Positions 32,882 through 41,271 of a DNA stretch of 42,724 bases are shown one piece after another (positions within the stretch are counted from its first letter, which is position 1; the number at the start of each line of letters is the position of its first letter). Made by a program: the position numbers and the translations under genes. This DNA is from Acidobacteriota bacterium (GTDB lineage: Bacteria > Acidobacteriota > Terriglobia > Bryobacterales > Bryobacteraceae), in contig VFZY01000029.1 in assembly GCA_016870915.1 (NCBI GenBank), positions 1 to 42,724 of the forward strand, written 5' to 3'. Below the pieces are notes generated by a model that made no database searches, was not told the origin of the DNA, and saw only the letters and a program-made list of their open reading frames with translations.

Positions 32882-35037
32882 AGCGGCTGGTGGTTGGCGT
32901 GTTGCTGGCGAGTTCAGCATGGCCGCAGGCGGCCGCTCCGGCGGTGCCGAGCTACAAGGCGTTGAAGTTCGCCGACCTGCCCGCGGTGAAGCTCCCTCAG
33001 GTGGTGCAGGCCGAGTTGCCGAACGGCATCCGTCTGATGCTGCTGGAGGATCACGAGTTGCCGCTGGTGAACGGATTCGCCATGGTTCGTACAGGCAACC
33101 TGTTTGACCCGGAAGATCGCGTGGGGCTGGCGGATCTGACGGGCGCCGTGATGAGAAGCGGTGGCACGCGCGCGGCTACGGGAGACGAATTGGATGAACG
33201 CCTGGAGAACATGGCGGCTTCCGTTGAATCGGGCATTGGGGAGACCACCGGCCAGGTGTCGTTTTCCTGCCTGAAGGAAAATCTGGACGGCGTGCTCGCC
33301 ATTTTCCGCGACGTGCTGACGGAGCCGGAGTTCCGCCTGGAGAAGCTCGATTTGGCGCGCGTTCAGATGCGGAGCGGTATCCTCCGGCGGAACGACGAGG
33401 CGGCGGCCATTGCCGGGCGCGAGTTCGCCTCAATTGTCTATGGCCGCGGAACACCCTACGGCTGGCGTAGCGAGATCCCGATGCTCGAACGGGTCACACG
33501 CGAGGATCTGCGTGGTTTTTACCGCCGCTACTTTTTTCCAAAGAACACGATTCTGGCGGTTTACGGAGACTTCAATGCCGCCGAAATGCAGGCCCGCCTG
33601 ACGAAGCAGCTGGGCGGCTGGAGTGCGGCTCAACCAGCCGCGCCCGCGTTTCCCGGTGTACGAATGCAGCCCTCGCCGGGCGTTTACGTGGCGACGAAGA
33701 ACGATGTCTCGCAGAGCTTCTTCCAACTGGGCCATTTCGGCGGGAAACTGAATGACCCGGATCTGGCCGCGCTTGAGGTGATGGCCGACATTCTGGGCTC
33801 GGGGTTCTCTAGCCGGCTGGTTCGCAAGGTGCGGACGCAGATGGGGTTGGCGTACGACGTAAGCGCTTCCTGGGGAGCCCAGTATGAGCACCCGGGGCTG
33901 TTCCGGATCGCCGGCAGCACGCGCGGCGAAGCGACCACCGAGACCTTAAAGGTGATCCTTGAGGAAGTGGACCGCCTGCGCGCGACAGAGGTGACGGAGC
34001 AGGAGTTGACGACGGCTAAACAGATTCTGCTCAATTCCTTCGTCTTCAATTTCGAACGCCCCGCGATGACGCTGGCCCGGCTGGTGCGCTACGAGTACTT
34101 CGGGTATCCGAAGGACTTCATTTTTCAGTACCAGAAGGCGATTGCGAGCGTCACCCGTGCCGACGTGCTGAGAGTGGCAAAGGCGTACCTGAAGCCAGCC
34201 GACTTCACGATTGTCGTTGCGGGAAAGCCGGAGGTGTTCAAACAGCCGTTGAGCAGTCTTGGGCGGCCGGTGCGAGAGATCGATCTGGCGATTCCGGGGG
34301 CGGCGCGCCCCGAACCGACGCCGCCCGCCAAACCAGCGGGAACGGAACAGGCGGCTTCTGCTCCTAAACCGGCCGCTGTGAAGCAGGCTGAGTCCACCCC
34401 GGAGCCCGCGTCCGGCGTGGAAGAATTGCGCCGGATTCAGACCGCGCTGGGTGGCGTGGAACAACTCGCGGCCGTGCGCGACCTGAAACGCGTGGCTGAA
34501 GTGTTTCTGATGGCCGGACCCAACGGGGCCATGCGCGCCAAACAGACTTCATACTGGATTGCGCCCAACGTCTACCGCCAGGAGAACGAGATGCCCGTGG
34601 GCCGCATTGCGAGCTTCTACGATGGCCAGGGTGGCTGGGTGGTCTCTCCGCAGGGTTCGATGGCACTGACCGGGCCAGTGCTGGACCAGATGCGCGGCCA
34701 GTTGTTCCACGACTTCCTGACGTTGATTCTGAGCGACCGTGTGACGGGCCGGACGGTGGCGCGCGGCGCCGATGGCGTGCTCCTGATCAAGGAGGGCGCC
34801 AACTCAGTGAGTCTGTACTACGATCCAGCGACTGGCCTGCCGCTCAAGATCGCCTACGGAGCGGCGGGCGCGGGCATGGTGGAAGAGGTCTATGACGATT
34901 ACCGCGCCGCGGGCAACATACGGCTGCCGGGCCGGATGTCCATCTCGCAGGACGGACGCAAGTTCGCCGACGCCAACATTTTGGATATCCAGGTGAACTC
35001 CGGTCTCAAGTTGGAAGAGTTGAGCAAGCAGCCCTGA
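32878..35037 (+). CDS. M16 peptidase-like non-catalytic subunit with fused C-terminal lipoprotein-sorting-like domain
   Basis: 719 residues. Leader MKRLVVGVLLASSAWPQA. Residues 40-460 are two M16 domains, but where the HxxEH motif should be the sequence reads GLADLTGAVMRSGG (83-96), so no zinc can be bound there. The C-terminal M16C domain keeps LGSGFSSRLVRKVRTQMGLAYDV. A Pro/Ala/Lys linker (about 475-515) leads to a 200-residue domain beginning IQTALGGVEQLAAV that resembles LolA-like proteins and the start of the next gene's product. It is the partner of the preceding catalytic subunit. Confidence 0.9.
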   Translation: MKRLVVGVLLASSAWPQAAAPAVPSYKALKFADLPAVKLPQVVQAELPNGIRLMLLEDHELPLVNGFAMVRTGNLFDPEDRVGLADLTGAVMRSGGTRAATGDELDERLENMAASVESGIGETTGQVSFSCLKENLDGVLAIFRDVLTEPEFRLEKLDLARVQMRSGILRRNDEAAAIAGREFASIVYGRGTPYGWRSEIPMLERVTREDLRGFYRRYFFPKNTILAVYGDFNAAEMQARLTKQLGGWSAAQPAAPAFPGVRMQPSPGVYVATKNDVSQSFFQLGHFGGKLNDPDLAALEVMADILGSGFSSRLVRKVRTQMGLAYDVSASWGAQYEHPGLFRIAGSTRGEATTETLKVILEEVDRLRATEVTEQELTTAKQILLNSFVFNFERPAMTLARLVRYEYFGYPKDFIFQYQKAIASVTRADVLRVAKAYLKPADFTIVVAGKPEVFKQPLSSLGRPVREIDLAIPGAARPEPTPPAKPAGTEQAASAPKPAAVKQAESTPEPASGVEELRRIQTALGGVEQLAAVRDLKRVAEVFLMAGPNGAMRAKQTSYWIAPNVYRQENEMPVGRIASFYDGQGGWVVSPQGSMALTGPVLDQMRGQLFHDFLTLILSDRVTGRTVARGADGVLLIKEGANSVSLYYDPATGLPLKIAYGAAGAGMVEEVYDDYRAAGNIRLPGRMSISQDGRKFADANILDIQVNSGLKLEELSKQP

Positions 35038-35052
35038 GGGAGGCAAATCATC

Positions 35053-35859
35053 ATGATGTACACACGACGCGCGATGCTGGCGTTCCCCGCTTTCGCCGCC
35101 CGGGCGGCTGAGACCCGTGAAGAGCGGGGGCGCCGCGTGATTGCGGACGCGATTGCCGCCCTGGGCGGCGAGAAATTTCTCACCATGGCGGATCGCGTCG
35201 AGTTCGGCCGCGCCTATTCCTTCTACAACCAGAACCTCAGTGGCCTGTCGCAGGCCCGCATCTACACGCGGTACCTGACCCTGCCGGAACCCCCGCAAGC
35301 AGGATTCTTCGGACTGCGGGAGCGCCAATCGTTCGGCAAGGACGAGGACTATTGGATCATTCTGACGGAGGACGGCGCCGGCTATGACGTGACCTACCGT
35401 GGGGCGAAGCCGTTGCCGCCGGACTTCACGGCGCGCTTTAAGGACACGATGCTGCGCAACGTCTTCTACATTCTGAAGATGAGGACCCGGGAACCAGGCA
35501 TGATCATGGAACACACGGGGACCGAGGTGTTCGAAAACCAGCCGGTGGACAAGGTGGACATCACGGACTCGGAGAATCGAACCGTGACGGTGTACTTCCA
35601 CCAGAGCACCCATCTTCCGGTTCGCCAGGTCTATTTCCGCCGCGATCCGCTGACCAAGGACCGCATGGAGGAGGTTTCGGCCTTTTCCAAGTATCGCGAC
35701 GTGAGCGGCGTCATGTGGCCGTTCGTGATCCGGCGGGACCGCAACGGAGAAAAGGCCTTTGAACTGTACGCCGAATCGGTCACCATCAACAAGGGCCTGG
35801 ACGACACGTTGTTCAGTATCGGAACGAACGTGAAGATCCTGCAGAAGAAGAAAAAGTAG
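35053..35859 (+). CDS. LolA-like outer-membrane lipoprotein-sorting-type protein, Tat-like leader
   Basis: 268 residues. The ATG at 35053 follows a GGGAGGC ribosome site and opens a short leader with an Arg pair (MMYTRRAMLAFPAFAARAA). The mature part begins IADAIAALGGEKFLTMADRVEF, close to the C-terminal domain of the preceding protein (TALGGVEQLAAVRDLKRV). Later strands (TVTVYFHQSTHLPVRQVYF, YRDVSGVMWPFVI) fit the half-barrel of LolA/LppX proteins that carry a lipid. It ends in a run of lysines (KKKK). Third gene of the M16 operon, 15 bases on. Confidence 0.82.
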   Translation: MMYTRRAMLAFPAFAARAAETREERGRRVIADAIAALGGEKFLTMADRVEFGRAYSFYNQNLSGLSQARIYTRYLTLPEPPQAGFFGLRERQSFGKDEDYWIILTEDGAGYDVTYRGAKPLPPDFTARFKDTMLRNVFYILKMRTREPGMIMEHTGTEVFENQPVDKVDITDSENRTVTVYFHQSTHLPVRQVYFRRDPLTKDRMEEVSAFSKYRDVSGVMWPFVIRRDRNGEKAFELYAESVTINKGLDDTLFSIGTNVKILQKKKK

Positions 35860-36897
35860 ATGCAACCCGGTTCCGCCACCGCAGCCGCCACCGGCGATTT
35901 CGCGCGCCGGAACGCGATTGGAGCGAGCCATGGATTCTACCGGCAGGCGCAGGGGCTGACGCTCAGTTCCCTTGGCATCGGCACCTATCTGGGGGCCATG
36001 GATGACACCACCGATGCCGGCTATCGCGACTCGGTGCTGGCGGCCATCACTGGCGGGATCAATGTGATCGACACATCGCTCAACTACCGCCACCAGCGTT
36101 CGGAACGCGCCATTGGAGCGGCTCTCGCCACGCACGATGCCGGGTTGCGGCGCGAGGAGCTTCTAATCTGCACCAAGGCCGGTTATCTGGTGCCGGATGC
36201 GGTGCCCGCCGGCGTGCTGCACGCGCACGACGTGGCGGGCAACATCCACTCCATGGCACCCGCGTTCCTGCGGGATCAGATGGAACGCAGCCGCTTGAAC
36301 CTGGGGATTGAGACGATCGACGTATTCTACCTGCACAACCCGGAGACTCAGCTTGAGCACATTGACCGCTCCGCCTTCGAACGCCGGCTGACCGCTGCCT
36401 TTGAAGCGCTGGAGGAGTCAGCGGCCATGGGGCGCATCGCGTGGTACGGCGCGGCAACGTGGTCTGGCTTCCGGCAGGCGCTTGGCGCCGCAACCGCGCT
36501 TTCCCTGCGGGCCCTGGATGGCATCGCGCGGCAGGTGGCCGGCGCCGCACACCGGTTCCGGTTCATTCAATTGCCGGTAAACCTCGCCATGCCGGAGGCG
36601 TTCACGCGGCGCGAACCCGAATCCGTCCTGGATGCGGCGGCTGAGCTGAACATCACGGTGATTGCCAGTGCGCCGCTGCTGCAGGCGCGCCTCACCCGGT
36701 CGCTGCCCGATGAGATTGCCGCCACCATTCCGCACTTTGAGACGCACGCACAGCGCGCGCTGCAGTTTGCGCGATCGACACCGGGCATCACCGCCGCGCT
36801 CACGGGCATGAGCAAGGTGGAACATGTGGCGGAGAACCTGATGCTACAGGCCGTAAGGCCCATGACACCGGACGAGTACTTGTCCATCTATCGTTAG
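35860..36897 (+). CDS. Aldo/keto reductase
   Basis: 345 residues; the ATG follows directly on the preceding stop. The (beta/alpha)8 AKR fold is shown by GINVIDTSLNYRHQRSERAIG (Asp and Tyr of the tetrad), LICTKAGY (Lys) and IDVFYLHNPE (His). Length and motifs fit the NAD(P)H-linked AKR families that act on sugars or aldehydes. The first 25 residues lie outside the barrel. Co-transcribed with the M16/LolA genes by position, but no functional link is visible. Confidence 0.88.
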   Translation: MQPGSATAAATGDFARRNAIGASHGFYRQAQGLTLSSLGIGTYLGAMDDTTDAGYRDSVLAAITGGINVIDTSLNYRHQRSERAIGAALATHDAGLRREELLICTKAGYLVPDAVPAGVLHAHDVAGNIHSMAPAFLRDQMERSRLNLGIETIDVFYLHNPETQLEHIDRSAFERRLTAAFEALEESAAMGRIAWYGAATWSGFRQALGAATALSLRALDGIARQVAGAAHRFRFIQLPVNLAMPEAFTRREPESVLDAAAELNITVIASAPLLQARLTRSLPDEIAATIPHFETHAQRALQFARSTPGITAALTGMSKVEHVAENLMLQAVRPMTPDEYLSIYR

Positions 36898-36901
36898 CCC
36901 G

Positions 36902-38014
36902 ATGACGCCGAGACCGCCCGAGACACTCGACTTATCCGAGGGAGGCATCGACGCCGCCATCGAGCGCGCCCCGGACGCGGGCGCCGTGTTCATGGTGTGG
37001 CCCGAAGCCGGCGAGCCGTATCTGGCGCGCACCACCCTGCTGCGCCGCCGTCTGCGACGCCTGCTGGGTGACCGGCCAGGGGGCCGGATGCTCAATCTTC
37101 GCGCCCTGGCCCGGCGCGTGGACTACTGGCGCACGGCGTCGCGCCTGGAGACCCAACTGACGCTCTACGCGCTGGCGCGCCAATACTTTCCGGAGAACTA
37201 TTCGAAGCTTCTGAAGCTGCGCCTTCCCACCTACATCAAGCTGATTCTTTCAAACCCTTTTCCCCGAACCAGTCTCACGACGCGGGTAAACGACGGAAAA
37301 TCGAAGTTTTTCGGGCCCTTCCGGACCCGGGCCACGGCCGAGCAGTTCGAGGCCCGCACCCTCGACCTGTTCCAGGTGCGCCGCTGCCAGGAAGACCTGC
37401 GCCCATCGCCAGAGCACCCGGGCTGCATCTACGGAGAGATGTTCAAGTGCCTGCGGCCGTGCCAGGAAGCCGTGGGCGTCGAAGAGTACGGCAGCGAAGC
37501 GGCCCGGCTGGCGGGATTCTTCGCCAGCAGTGGCGTCTCACTTCTGGAACCGGTGGCCAAGGCACGGGAGCGCGCCAGCGAAGCGATGGAGTTTGAGAAC
37601 GCCGCCCGCCATCACAAACGGTACGAATCGATCCTCGAGGTGGTGAACACGCGTGATGATCTGGCGGGAGATGCACGGTCCTTGTGCGGAGTCGCGGTGT
37701 GCGCCTCCCCGGTGCCGAACGCTGTGGAACTGGCTTTCGTTGCGCAGGGGCTGTGGCGGGCCCAGGTGACGTTTCCGCTGATGGCTCCGGGCAGCCGCAT
37801 GGTGCCGATGGATGCACGGCTCAAGGAGATTGCGGCCTCGATCACGCCGGCCCGGCCCGCGGCGCACGAACGCGAGGAGCATCTGGCGATTCTCGCGCGC
37901 TGGTACTACTCGACCTGGCGCGACGGAGAGTGGATCCGGTTCGATACCCTGGAAGATCCGCCATACCGCAGGATCGTGCGAGCGATTTCGCGCATTGCGA
38001 CCGGCAAGGAATAG
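36902..38014 (+). CDS. UvrC-like protein with degenerate GIY-YIG site, Fe-S cysteines and UVR motif
   Basis: 370 residues, shorter than UvrC (about 600) because the RNase-H-like and HhH domains are missing. The region matching GIY-YIG reads GAVF (27-30) and PYLAR (39-43), so both Tyr motifs are lost although the following Arg run (RRRLRRL) is kept; the Glu expected near 88 is also absent. FFGPFRTRATAEQ (136-148) matches UvrC, and four cysteines, C162, C175, C183 and C187, have the spacing 12-7-3 of the UvrC 4Fe-4S cluster (11-7-3 in E. coli). ASEAMEFENAARHHKR (225-240) is a UvrB-binding UVR motif. Likely a DNA-repair accessory or regulator of UvrB rather than a nuclease. Confidence 0.8.
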   Translation: MTPRPPETLDLSEGGIDAAIERAPDAGAVFMVWPEAGEPYLARTTLLRRRLRRLLGDRPGGRMLNLRALARRVDYWRTASRLETQLTLYALARQYFPENYSKLLKLRLPTYIKLILSNPFPRTSLTTRVNDGKSKFFGPFRTRATAEQFEARTLDLFQVRRCQEDLRPSPEHPGCIYGEMFKCLRPCQEAVGVEEYGSEAARLAGFFASSGVSLLEPVAKARERASEAMEFENAARHHKRYESILEVVNTRDDLAGDARSLCGVAVCASPVPNAVELAFVAQGLWRAQVTFPLMAPGSRMVPMDARLKEIAASITPARPAAHEREEHLAILARWYYSTWRDGEWIRFDTLEDPPYRRIVRAISRIATGKE

Positions 38015-38020
38015 ATTCGC

Positions 38021-38986
38021 ATGAAAACAATACTTCACGGAACAGAGCTCCAGGTGAGCCGCCTGTGTTTCGGCACGATGACCTTCGGCAGCCAGGTAAG
38101 GCCGGAAGAGGCAAGCCGCATCGTCGACCTGTGCCTGGACAGGGGCATCAACTTCCTGGACACGGCCAACGTGTACAACGGCGGCGAATCGGAGCGGATT
38201 CTCGGGGGCATCCTCAAGGGCCGCCGTGACCGCGTGGTGCTGGCGACGAAGGTTCGCGGCAAGATGGGCGATGGCCCGCTCGATTGTGGTCTGTCGAAGG
38301 CGGCGATCCGCCATCAGATCGACGAAAGCCTGCGGCGGCTTCAGACCGATTACGTTGATCTCTACTATCTCCACCAGCCGGACTACGATGTACCGGTGGA
38401 AGAGTCCCTGGAAGCTCTCGATGAACTGATCCGCGCGGGTAAGGTGCGGTACGCCGCGGCGTCCAATTACGCGGCCTGGCAGATGGCGGAGATGCACGCC
38501 ATCGCGGCGCGAGGTGTTTTCGCGCCGGTGCGCGTCACGCAGCCGATGTACAATCTGATCGCACGCGGCCTGGAGCCGGAGTACCTTCCAATGGCCCGCG
38601 AGTTTGGCATCTCAACGGTGGTCTACAACCCGCTGGCGGGCGGCCTCCTGACCGGCAAGCAGTCGCCGGAAGCGCCCGTGGCCGGCACGCGCTTCGACAA
38701 CAATCGCATGTACCTGGACCGGTACTGGCACCGGGATTGCTTCGATGCCGTGGAGGAACTGCGCGGCATCGCTCAGACTGCCGGGCGCAGCCTGGTGAGT
38801 CTGGCATTAAACTGGCTGCTGCACCACACACCCACCAACTGCGTGATCCTGGGTGCGTCGCGCATCGGGCAGCTTGAAACCAACATCGAGGCGGCGCAGG
38901 AAGGGCAGCTAACGCCCGAAACGGTGGCCGCCTGTGACGCTGTGTGGGAGAAGCTGCGCGGCGTTACGCCCAAATACAACCGGTGA
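38021..38986 (+). CDS. Aldo/keto reductase, potassium-channel-beta-like
   Basis: 321 residues. ELQVSRLCFGTMTFG is the typical N-terminus; tetrad residues lie in FLDTANVYNGGESE (Asp47, Tyr52), VVLATKV (Lys near 76) and DLYYLHQPD (His near 114). SNYAAWQM, YNPLAGGLLTGK and GASRIGQLETNI mark the cofactor-binding part of the AKR7/AKR11 group. It reduces aldehydes or keto-sugars with NADPH. Six bases after the UvrC-like gene and 12 bases before the end of the convergent EF-G-like gene. Confidence 0.9.
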   Translation: MKTILHGTELQVSRLCFGTMTFGSQVRPEEASRIVDLCLDRGINFLDTANVYNGGESERILGGILKGRRDRVVLATKVRGKMGDGPLDCGLSKAAIRHQIDESLRRLQTDYVDLYYLHQPDYDVPVEESLEALDELIRAGKVRYAAASNYAAWQMAEMHAIAARGVFAPVRVTQPMYNLIARGLEPEYLPMAREFGISTVVYNPLAGGLLTGKQSPEAPVAGTRFDNNRMYLDRYWHRDCFDAVEELRGIAQTAGRSLVSLALNWLLHHTPTNCVILGASRIGQLETNIEAAQEGQLTPETVAACDAVWEKLRGVTPKYNR

Positions 38987-38998
38987 AGCCGCGGCGGC

Positions 38999-41095
38999 CT
39001 ACTCTTCTTCCTCCTCTTCGCCCGTCCGCAGAGCCTTCGCCGCCGCGATGATCTTTTCAGCCTGCAACGCCGGCACGTAGTCGTAGTGATCCATCTCCAT
39101 GTGGAACGACGCGCGGCCCTGCGTCATTGAGGTGAGGTCATTCTGGTAGCTGAGCATTTCGGACATCGGAACCTGGGCCTTGATGATCTGCGTGCCGCCC
39201 TTGGTGTCCATGCCGGAGATGCGGCCGCGGCGCCCGTTCATGTCGCCCATGAGGTCACCCGCGTATTCCACCGGGGCCTGCACTTCCACGCTCATGATGG
39301 GTTCGAGCAGCGCTGGCTTGGCCACTTCCATGGCAGCCTTGAAGGCCTTGCGCGCAGCCAGTTTGAATGACATTTCCGAAGAATCGACATCGTGGTAGGA
39401 GCCGTCGTACACAGTGACCTTGAAGTCCACCACCGGATACCCGGCCAGGTAGCCCTTCGAGGAGGTTTCGACCAAGCCTTTTTCGATGGCCGGAATGAAG
39501 TTCTTGGGAATGGACCCGCCGAAGGTGGCATTGGCGAATTCAAATCCGGCGCCGCGCGCCAGGGGCTCCATCTTGATCCAGCAGTCGCCGAACTGGCCGT
39601 GGCCGCCGGTCTGTTTCTTATGGCGGCCCTGCACGTCGGCAAAGCCTCGGATGGTCTCGCGGTACGGAATCTTCGGCGCGTGCAGTTCCACGTCCACGTG
39701 GTAGCGCTTGCGAAGCCGGCTGACGATGATTTCAACGTGCTGCTGTCCGCTGCCGCCCAGCAGGAACTCCTTGGTCTGGGGATCACGGTAGAAACGGAGC
39801 GATGGATCCTCTTCCAGGATCTTGTGAATGGCGTTGCCCATGCGGTCTTCATCGTTTCGGCTCTTGGCCTGGATGGCATACGCAATGGAAGGCTCGCCGA
39901 ACTTCACGGCTTCAAACGCGATGGGAGAAGCCTTGTCGCACAGCGTGTCGCCGGTGAGCGTCTCCTTCAGCTTGGCCACCGCGCCGATGTCGCCCGCCTT
40001 CAGTTCGGTGGCGGGCTGCGCCGTCTTGCCGGTCATGCCGCCGATGTGCGAGAGGCGTTCGCCCCCTTGCGTGCGGCTGTTGATCAGGTTAGCGTCGTTC
40101 TTGAGCACACCGGACATCACCTTGAAGTAGCTCACCCGGCCGGCGAAGGCGTCGGCAACGGTCTTGAAGACGAACACCGACACGGGCTCGCTGTCCTTCA
40201 CGCCGCGGGCAACGGCGGCGTCGCCATTCTTTGCGGGCCTGGCGGGGCGCTCGGTGGGAGCCGGAAAGTTACTGGTGATGAAGCTCATCACCAGGTCCGT
40301 GCCGGCGTTCTGATGCGCGCTGCCGCACAGCACCGGCACAATGCGGCCGGCCACAACGCCCTGCCGCAGTCCATCCAACAGGTGATCTTCCGCCAGCGTC
40401 CCGCTGTCGAAGAATTCCGTCATGTAGTCGTCGTTGCCTTCGGCCACCATCTCCACCAGCGCCTCATGGGCGCTCTGGGCCGCATCCGCCGCGGCGTCGG
40501 GAATGGGAATCTCTTTGCCCTTGCCATCACCGTTGGCGGTGTAGGAATAGGCCTTCATCGCCACCAGGTCGATGATGCCCTTGAAGTCTTTCTCGGCTCC
40601 GATGGGAAGTTGCACGGGGACACAGGAGCGCCCGAACACTTCCTGGACATTCTCCAGGGTCCGCTCGAAACTCGACCGTTCGCGATCCAGCTTGTTGATG
40701 AACACGGCGCGGGGCAAGGAATATTCTTCGCAGAAGCTCCACACCTTTTCGGTCTGAACTTCCACGCCAGCCACGCCGTCCACCACAACCACCGCCGCAT
40801 CGGCCGCCACCAGGGCGCCGCGCGTGTCATTCATGAAAATATTGAAGCCCGGGGTATCGAGGAGGTTGATCTTTTTCTTGTTCCACTCGAGGAAGGCAAG
40901 CGAAGTGGAAATCGTGATCTTACGTGCAATCTCCTCCTCGTCGAAATCGGTGAGGGTGTTCCCCTCATCCACCCGGGTGAGCCGGTTGGTTACGCCCGTG
41001 GCGAACAGCATGCCCGCGGCAAGCGACGTCTTGCCGCAGTTTCCGTGGCCGATCAAGCCGACATTTCTGACGTCGGCGCCTTCGAAGACCTTCAT
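38999..41095 (-). CDS. Elongation factor G paralogue (EF-G2 type)
   Basis: 698 residues with all five EF-G domains. G1 is GHGNCGKTS (16-24), where canonical EF-G has AHIDAGKTT; G3 is DTPGF (80-84) and G4 NKLD (134-137). Domain IV keeps GGHGQFGD and the C-terminal domain V ends LKALRTGEEEEEE. The changed G1 and the RKITISTS switch-I region (normally RGITI) place it with the second EF-G group common in Acidobacteriota and others, whose role in translocation or recycling is less clear. It is not in a str operon; its neighbours are unrelated. Upstream the divergent gene starts 176 bases away. Confidence 0.93.
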   Translation of the reverse strand: MKVFEGADVRNVGLIGHGNCGKTSLAAGMLFATGVTNRLTRVDEGNTLTDFDEEEIARKITISTSLAFLEWNKKKINLLDTPGFNIFMNDTRGALVAADAAVVVVDGVAGVEVQTEKVWSFCEEYSLPRAVFINKLDRERSSFERTLENVQEVFGRSCVPVQLPIGAEKDFKGIIDLVAMKAYSYTANGDGKGKEIPIPDAAADAAQSAHEALVEMVAEGNDDYMTEFFDSGTLAEDHLLDGLRQGVVAGRIVPVLCGSAHQNAGTDLVMSFITSNFPAPTERPARPAKNGDAAVARGVKDSEPVSVFVFKTVADAFAGRVSYFKVMSGVLKNDANLINSRTQGGERLSHIGGMTGKTAQPATELKAGDIGAVAKLKETLTGDTLCDKASPIAFEAVKFGEPSIAYAIQAKSRNDEDRMGNAIHKILEEDPSLRFYRDPQTKEFLLGGSGQQHVEIIVSRLRKRYHVDVELHAPKIPYRETIRGFADVQGRHKKQTGGHGQFGDCWIKMEPLARGAGFEFANATFGGSIPKNFIPAIEKGLVETSSKGYLAGYPVVDFKVTVYDGSYHDVDSSEMSFKLAARKAFKAAMEVAKPALLEPIMSVEVQAPVEYAGDLMGDMNGRRGRISGMDTKGGTQIIKAQVPMSEMLSYQNDLTSMTQGRASFHMEMDHYDYVPALQAEKIIAAAKALRTGEEEEEE

Positions 41096-41243
41096 ATGAG
41101 GAGCTTGCCCCCTTTGGGTGATATGTGCGCGGCCCGATGCATCGCTTGACGCGTCCGCGCCAAATCGTGGATCTTAGCACACTCGGAGCGTGGGCCCCTT
41201 CGGGCATTCAGTCCGGGGATTCATGGCGGCGTGGCGCTGAATG

Positions 41244-41249
41244 TATAAT
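41244..41249 (+). promoter_or_regulatory. -10 box (TATAAT) of the Gfo/Idh/MocA gene
   Basis: A perfect TATAAT with TG directly before it lies 22 bases before the ATG at 41272. No convincing -35 box is present. The leader would be about 15 bases. It lies in the divergent gap from the EF-G-like gene. Confidence 0.55.
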
Positions 41250-41271
41250 CGCAACGGTGCCACGCCCAGCC

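Noticed and set aside
34804-36135. A 443-codon minus-strand frame opposite the LolA-like and M16-like genes
   Set aside because: Shadow frame that spans two gene ends on the other strand, which no real gene would be expected to do.
39392-41149. A 585-codon plus-strand open frame opposite the EF-G gene
   Set aside because: EF-G on the other strand is certain; the translation here is low in motifs and is a shadow.
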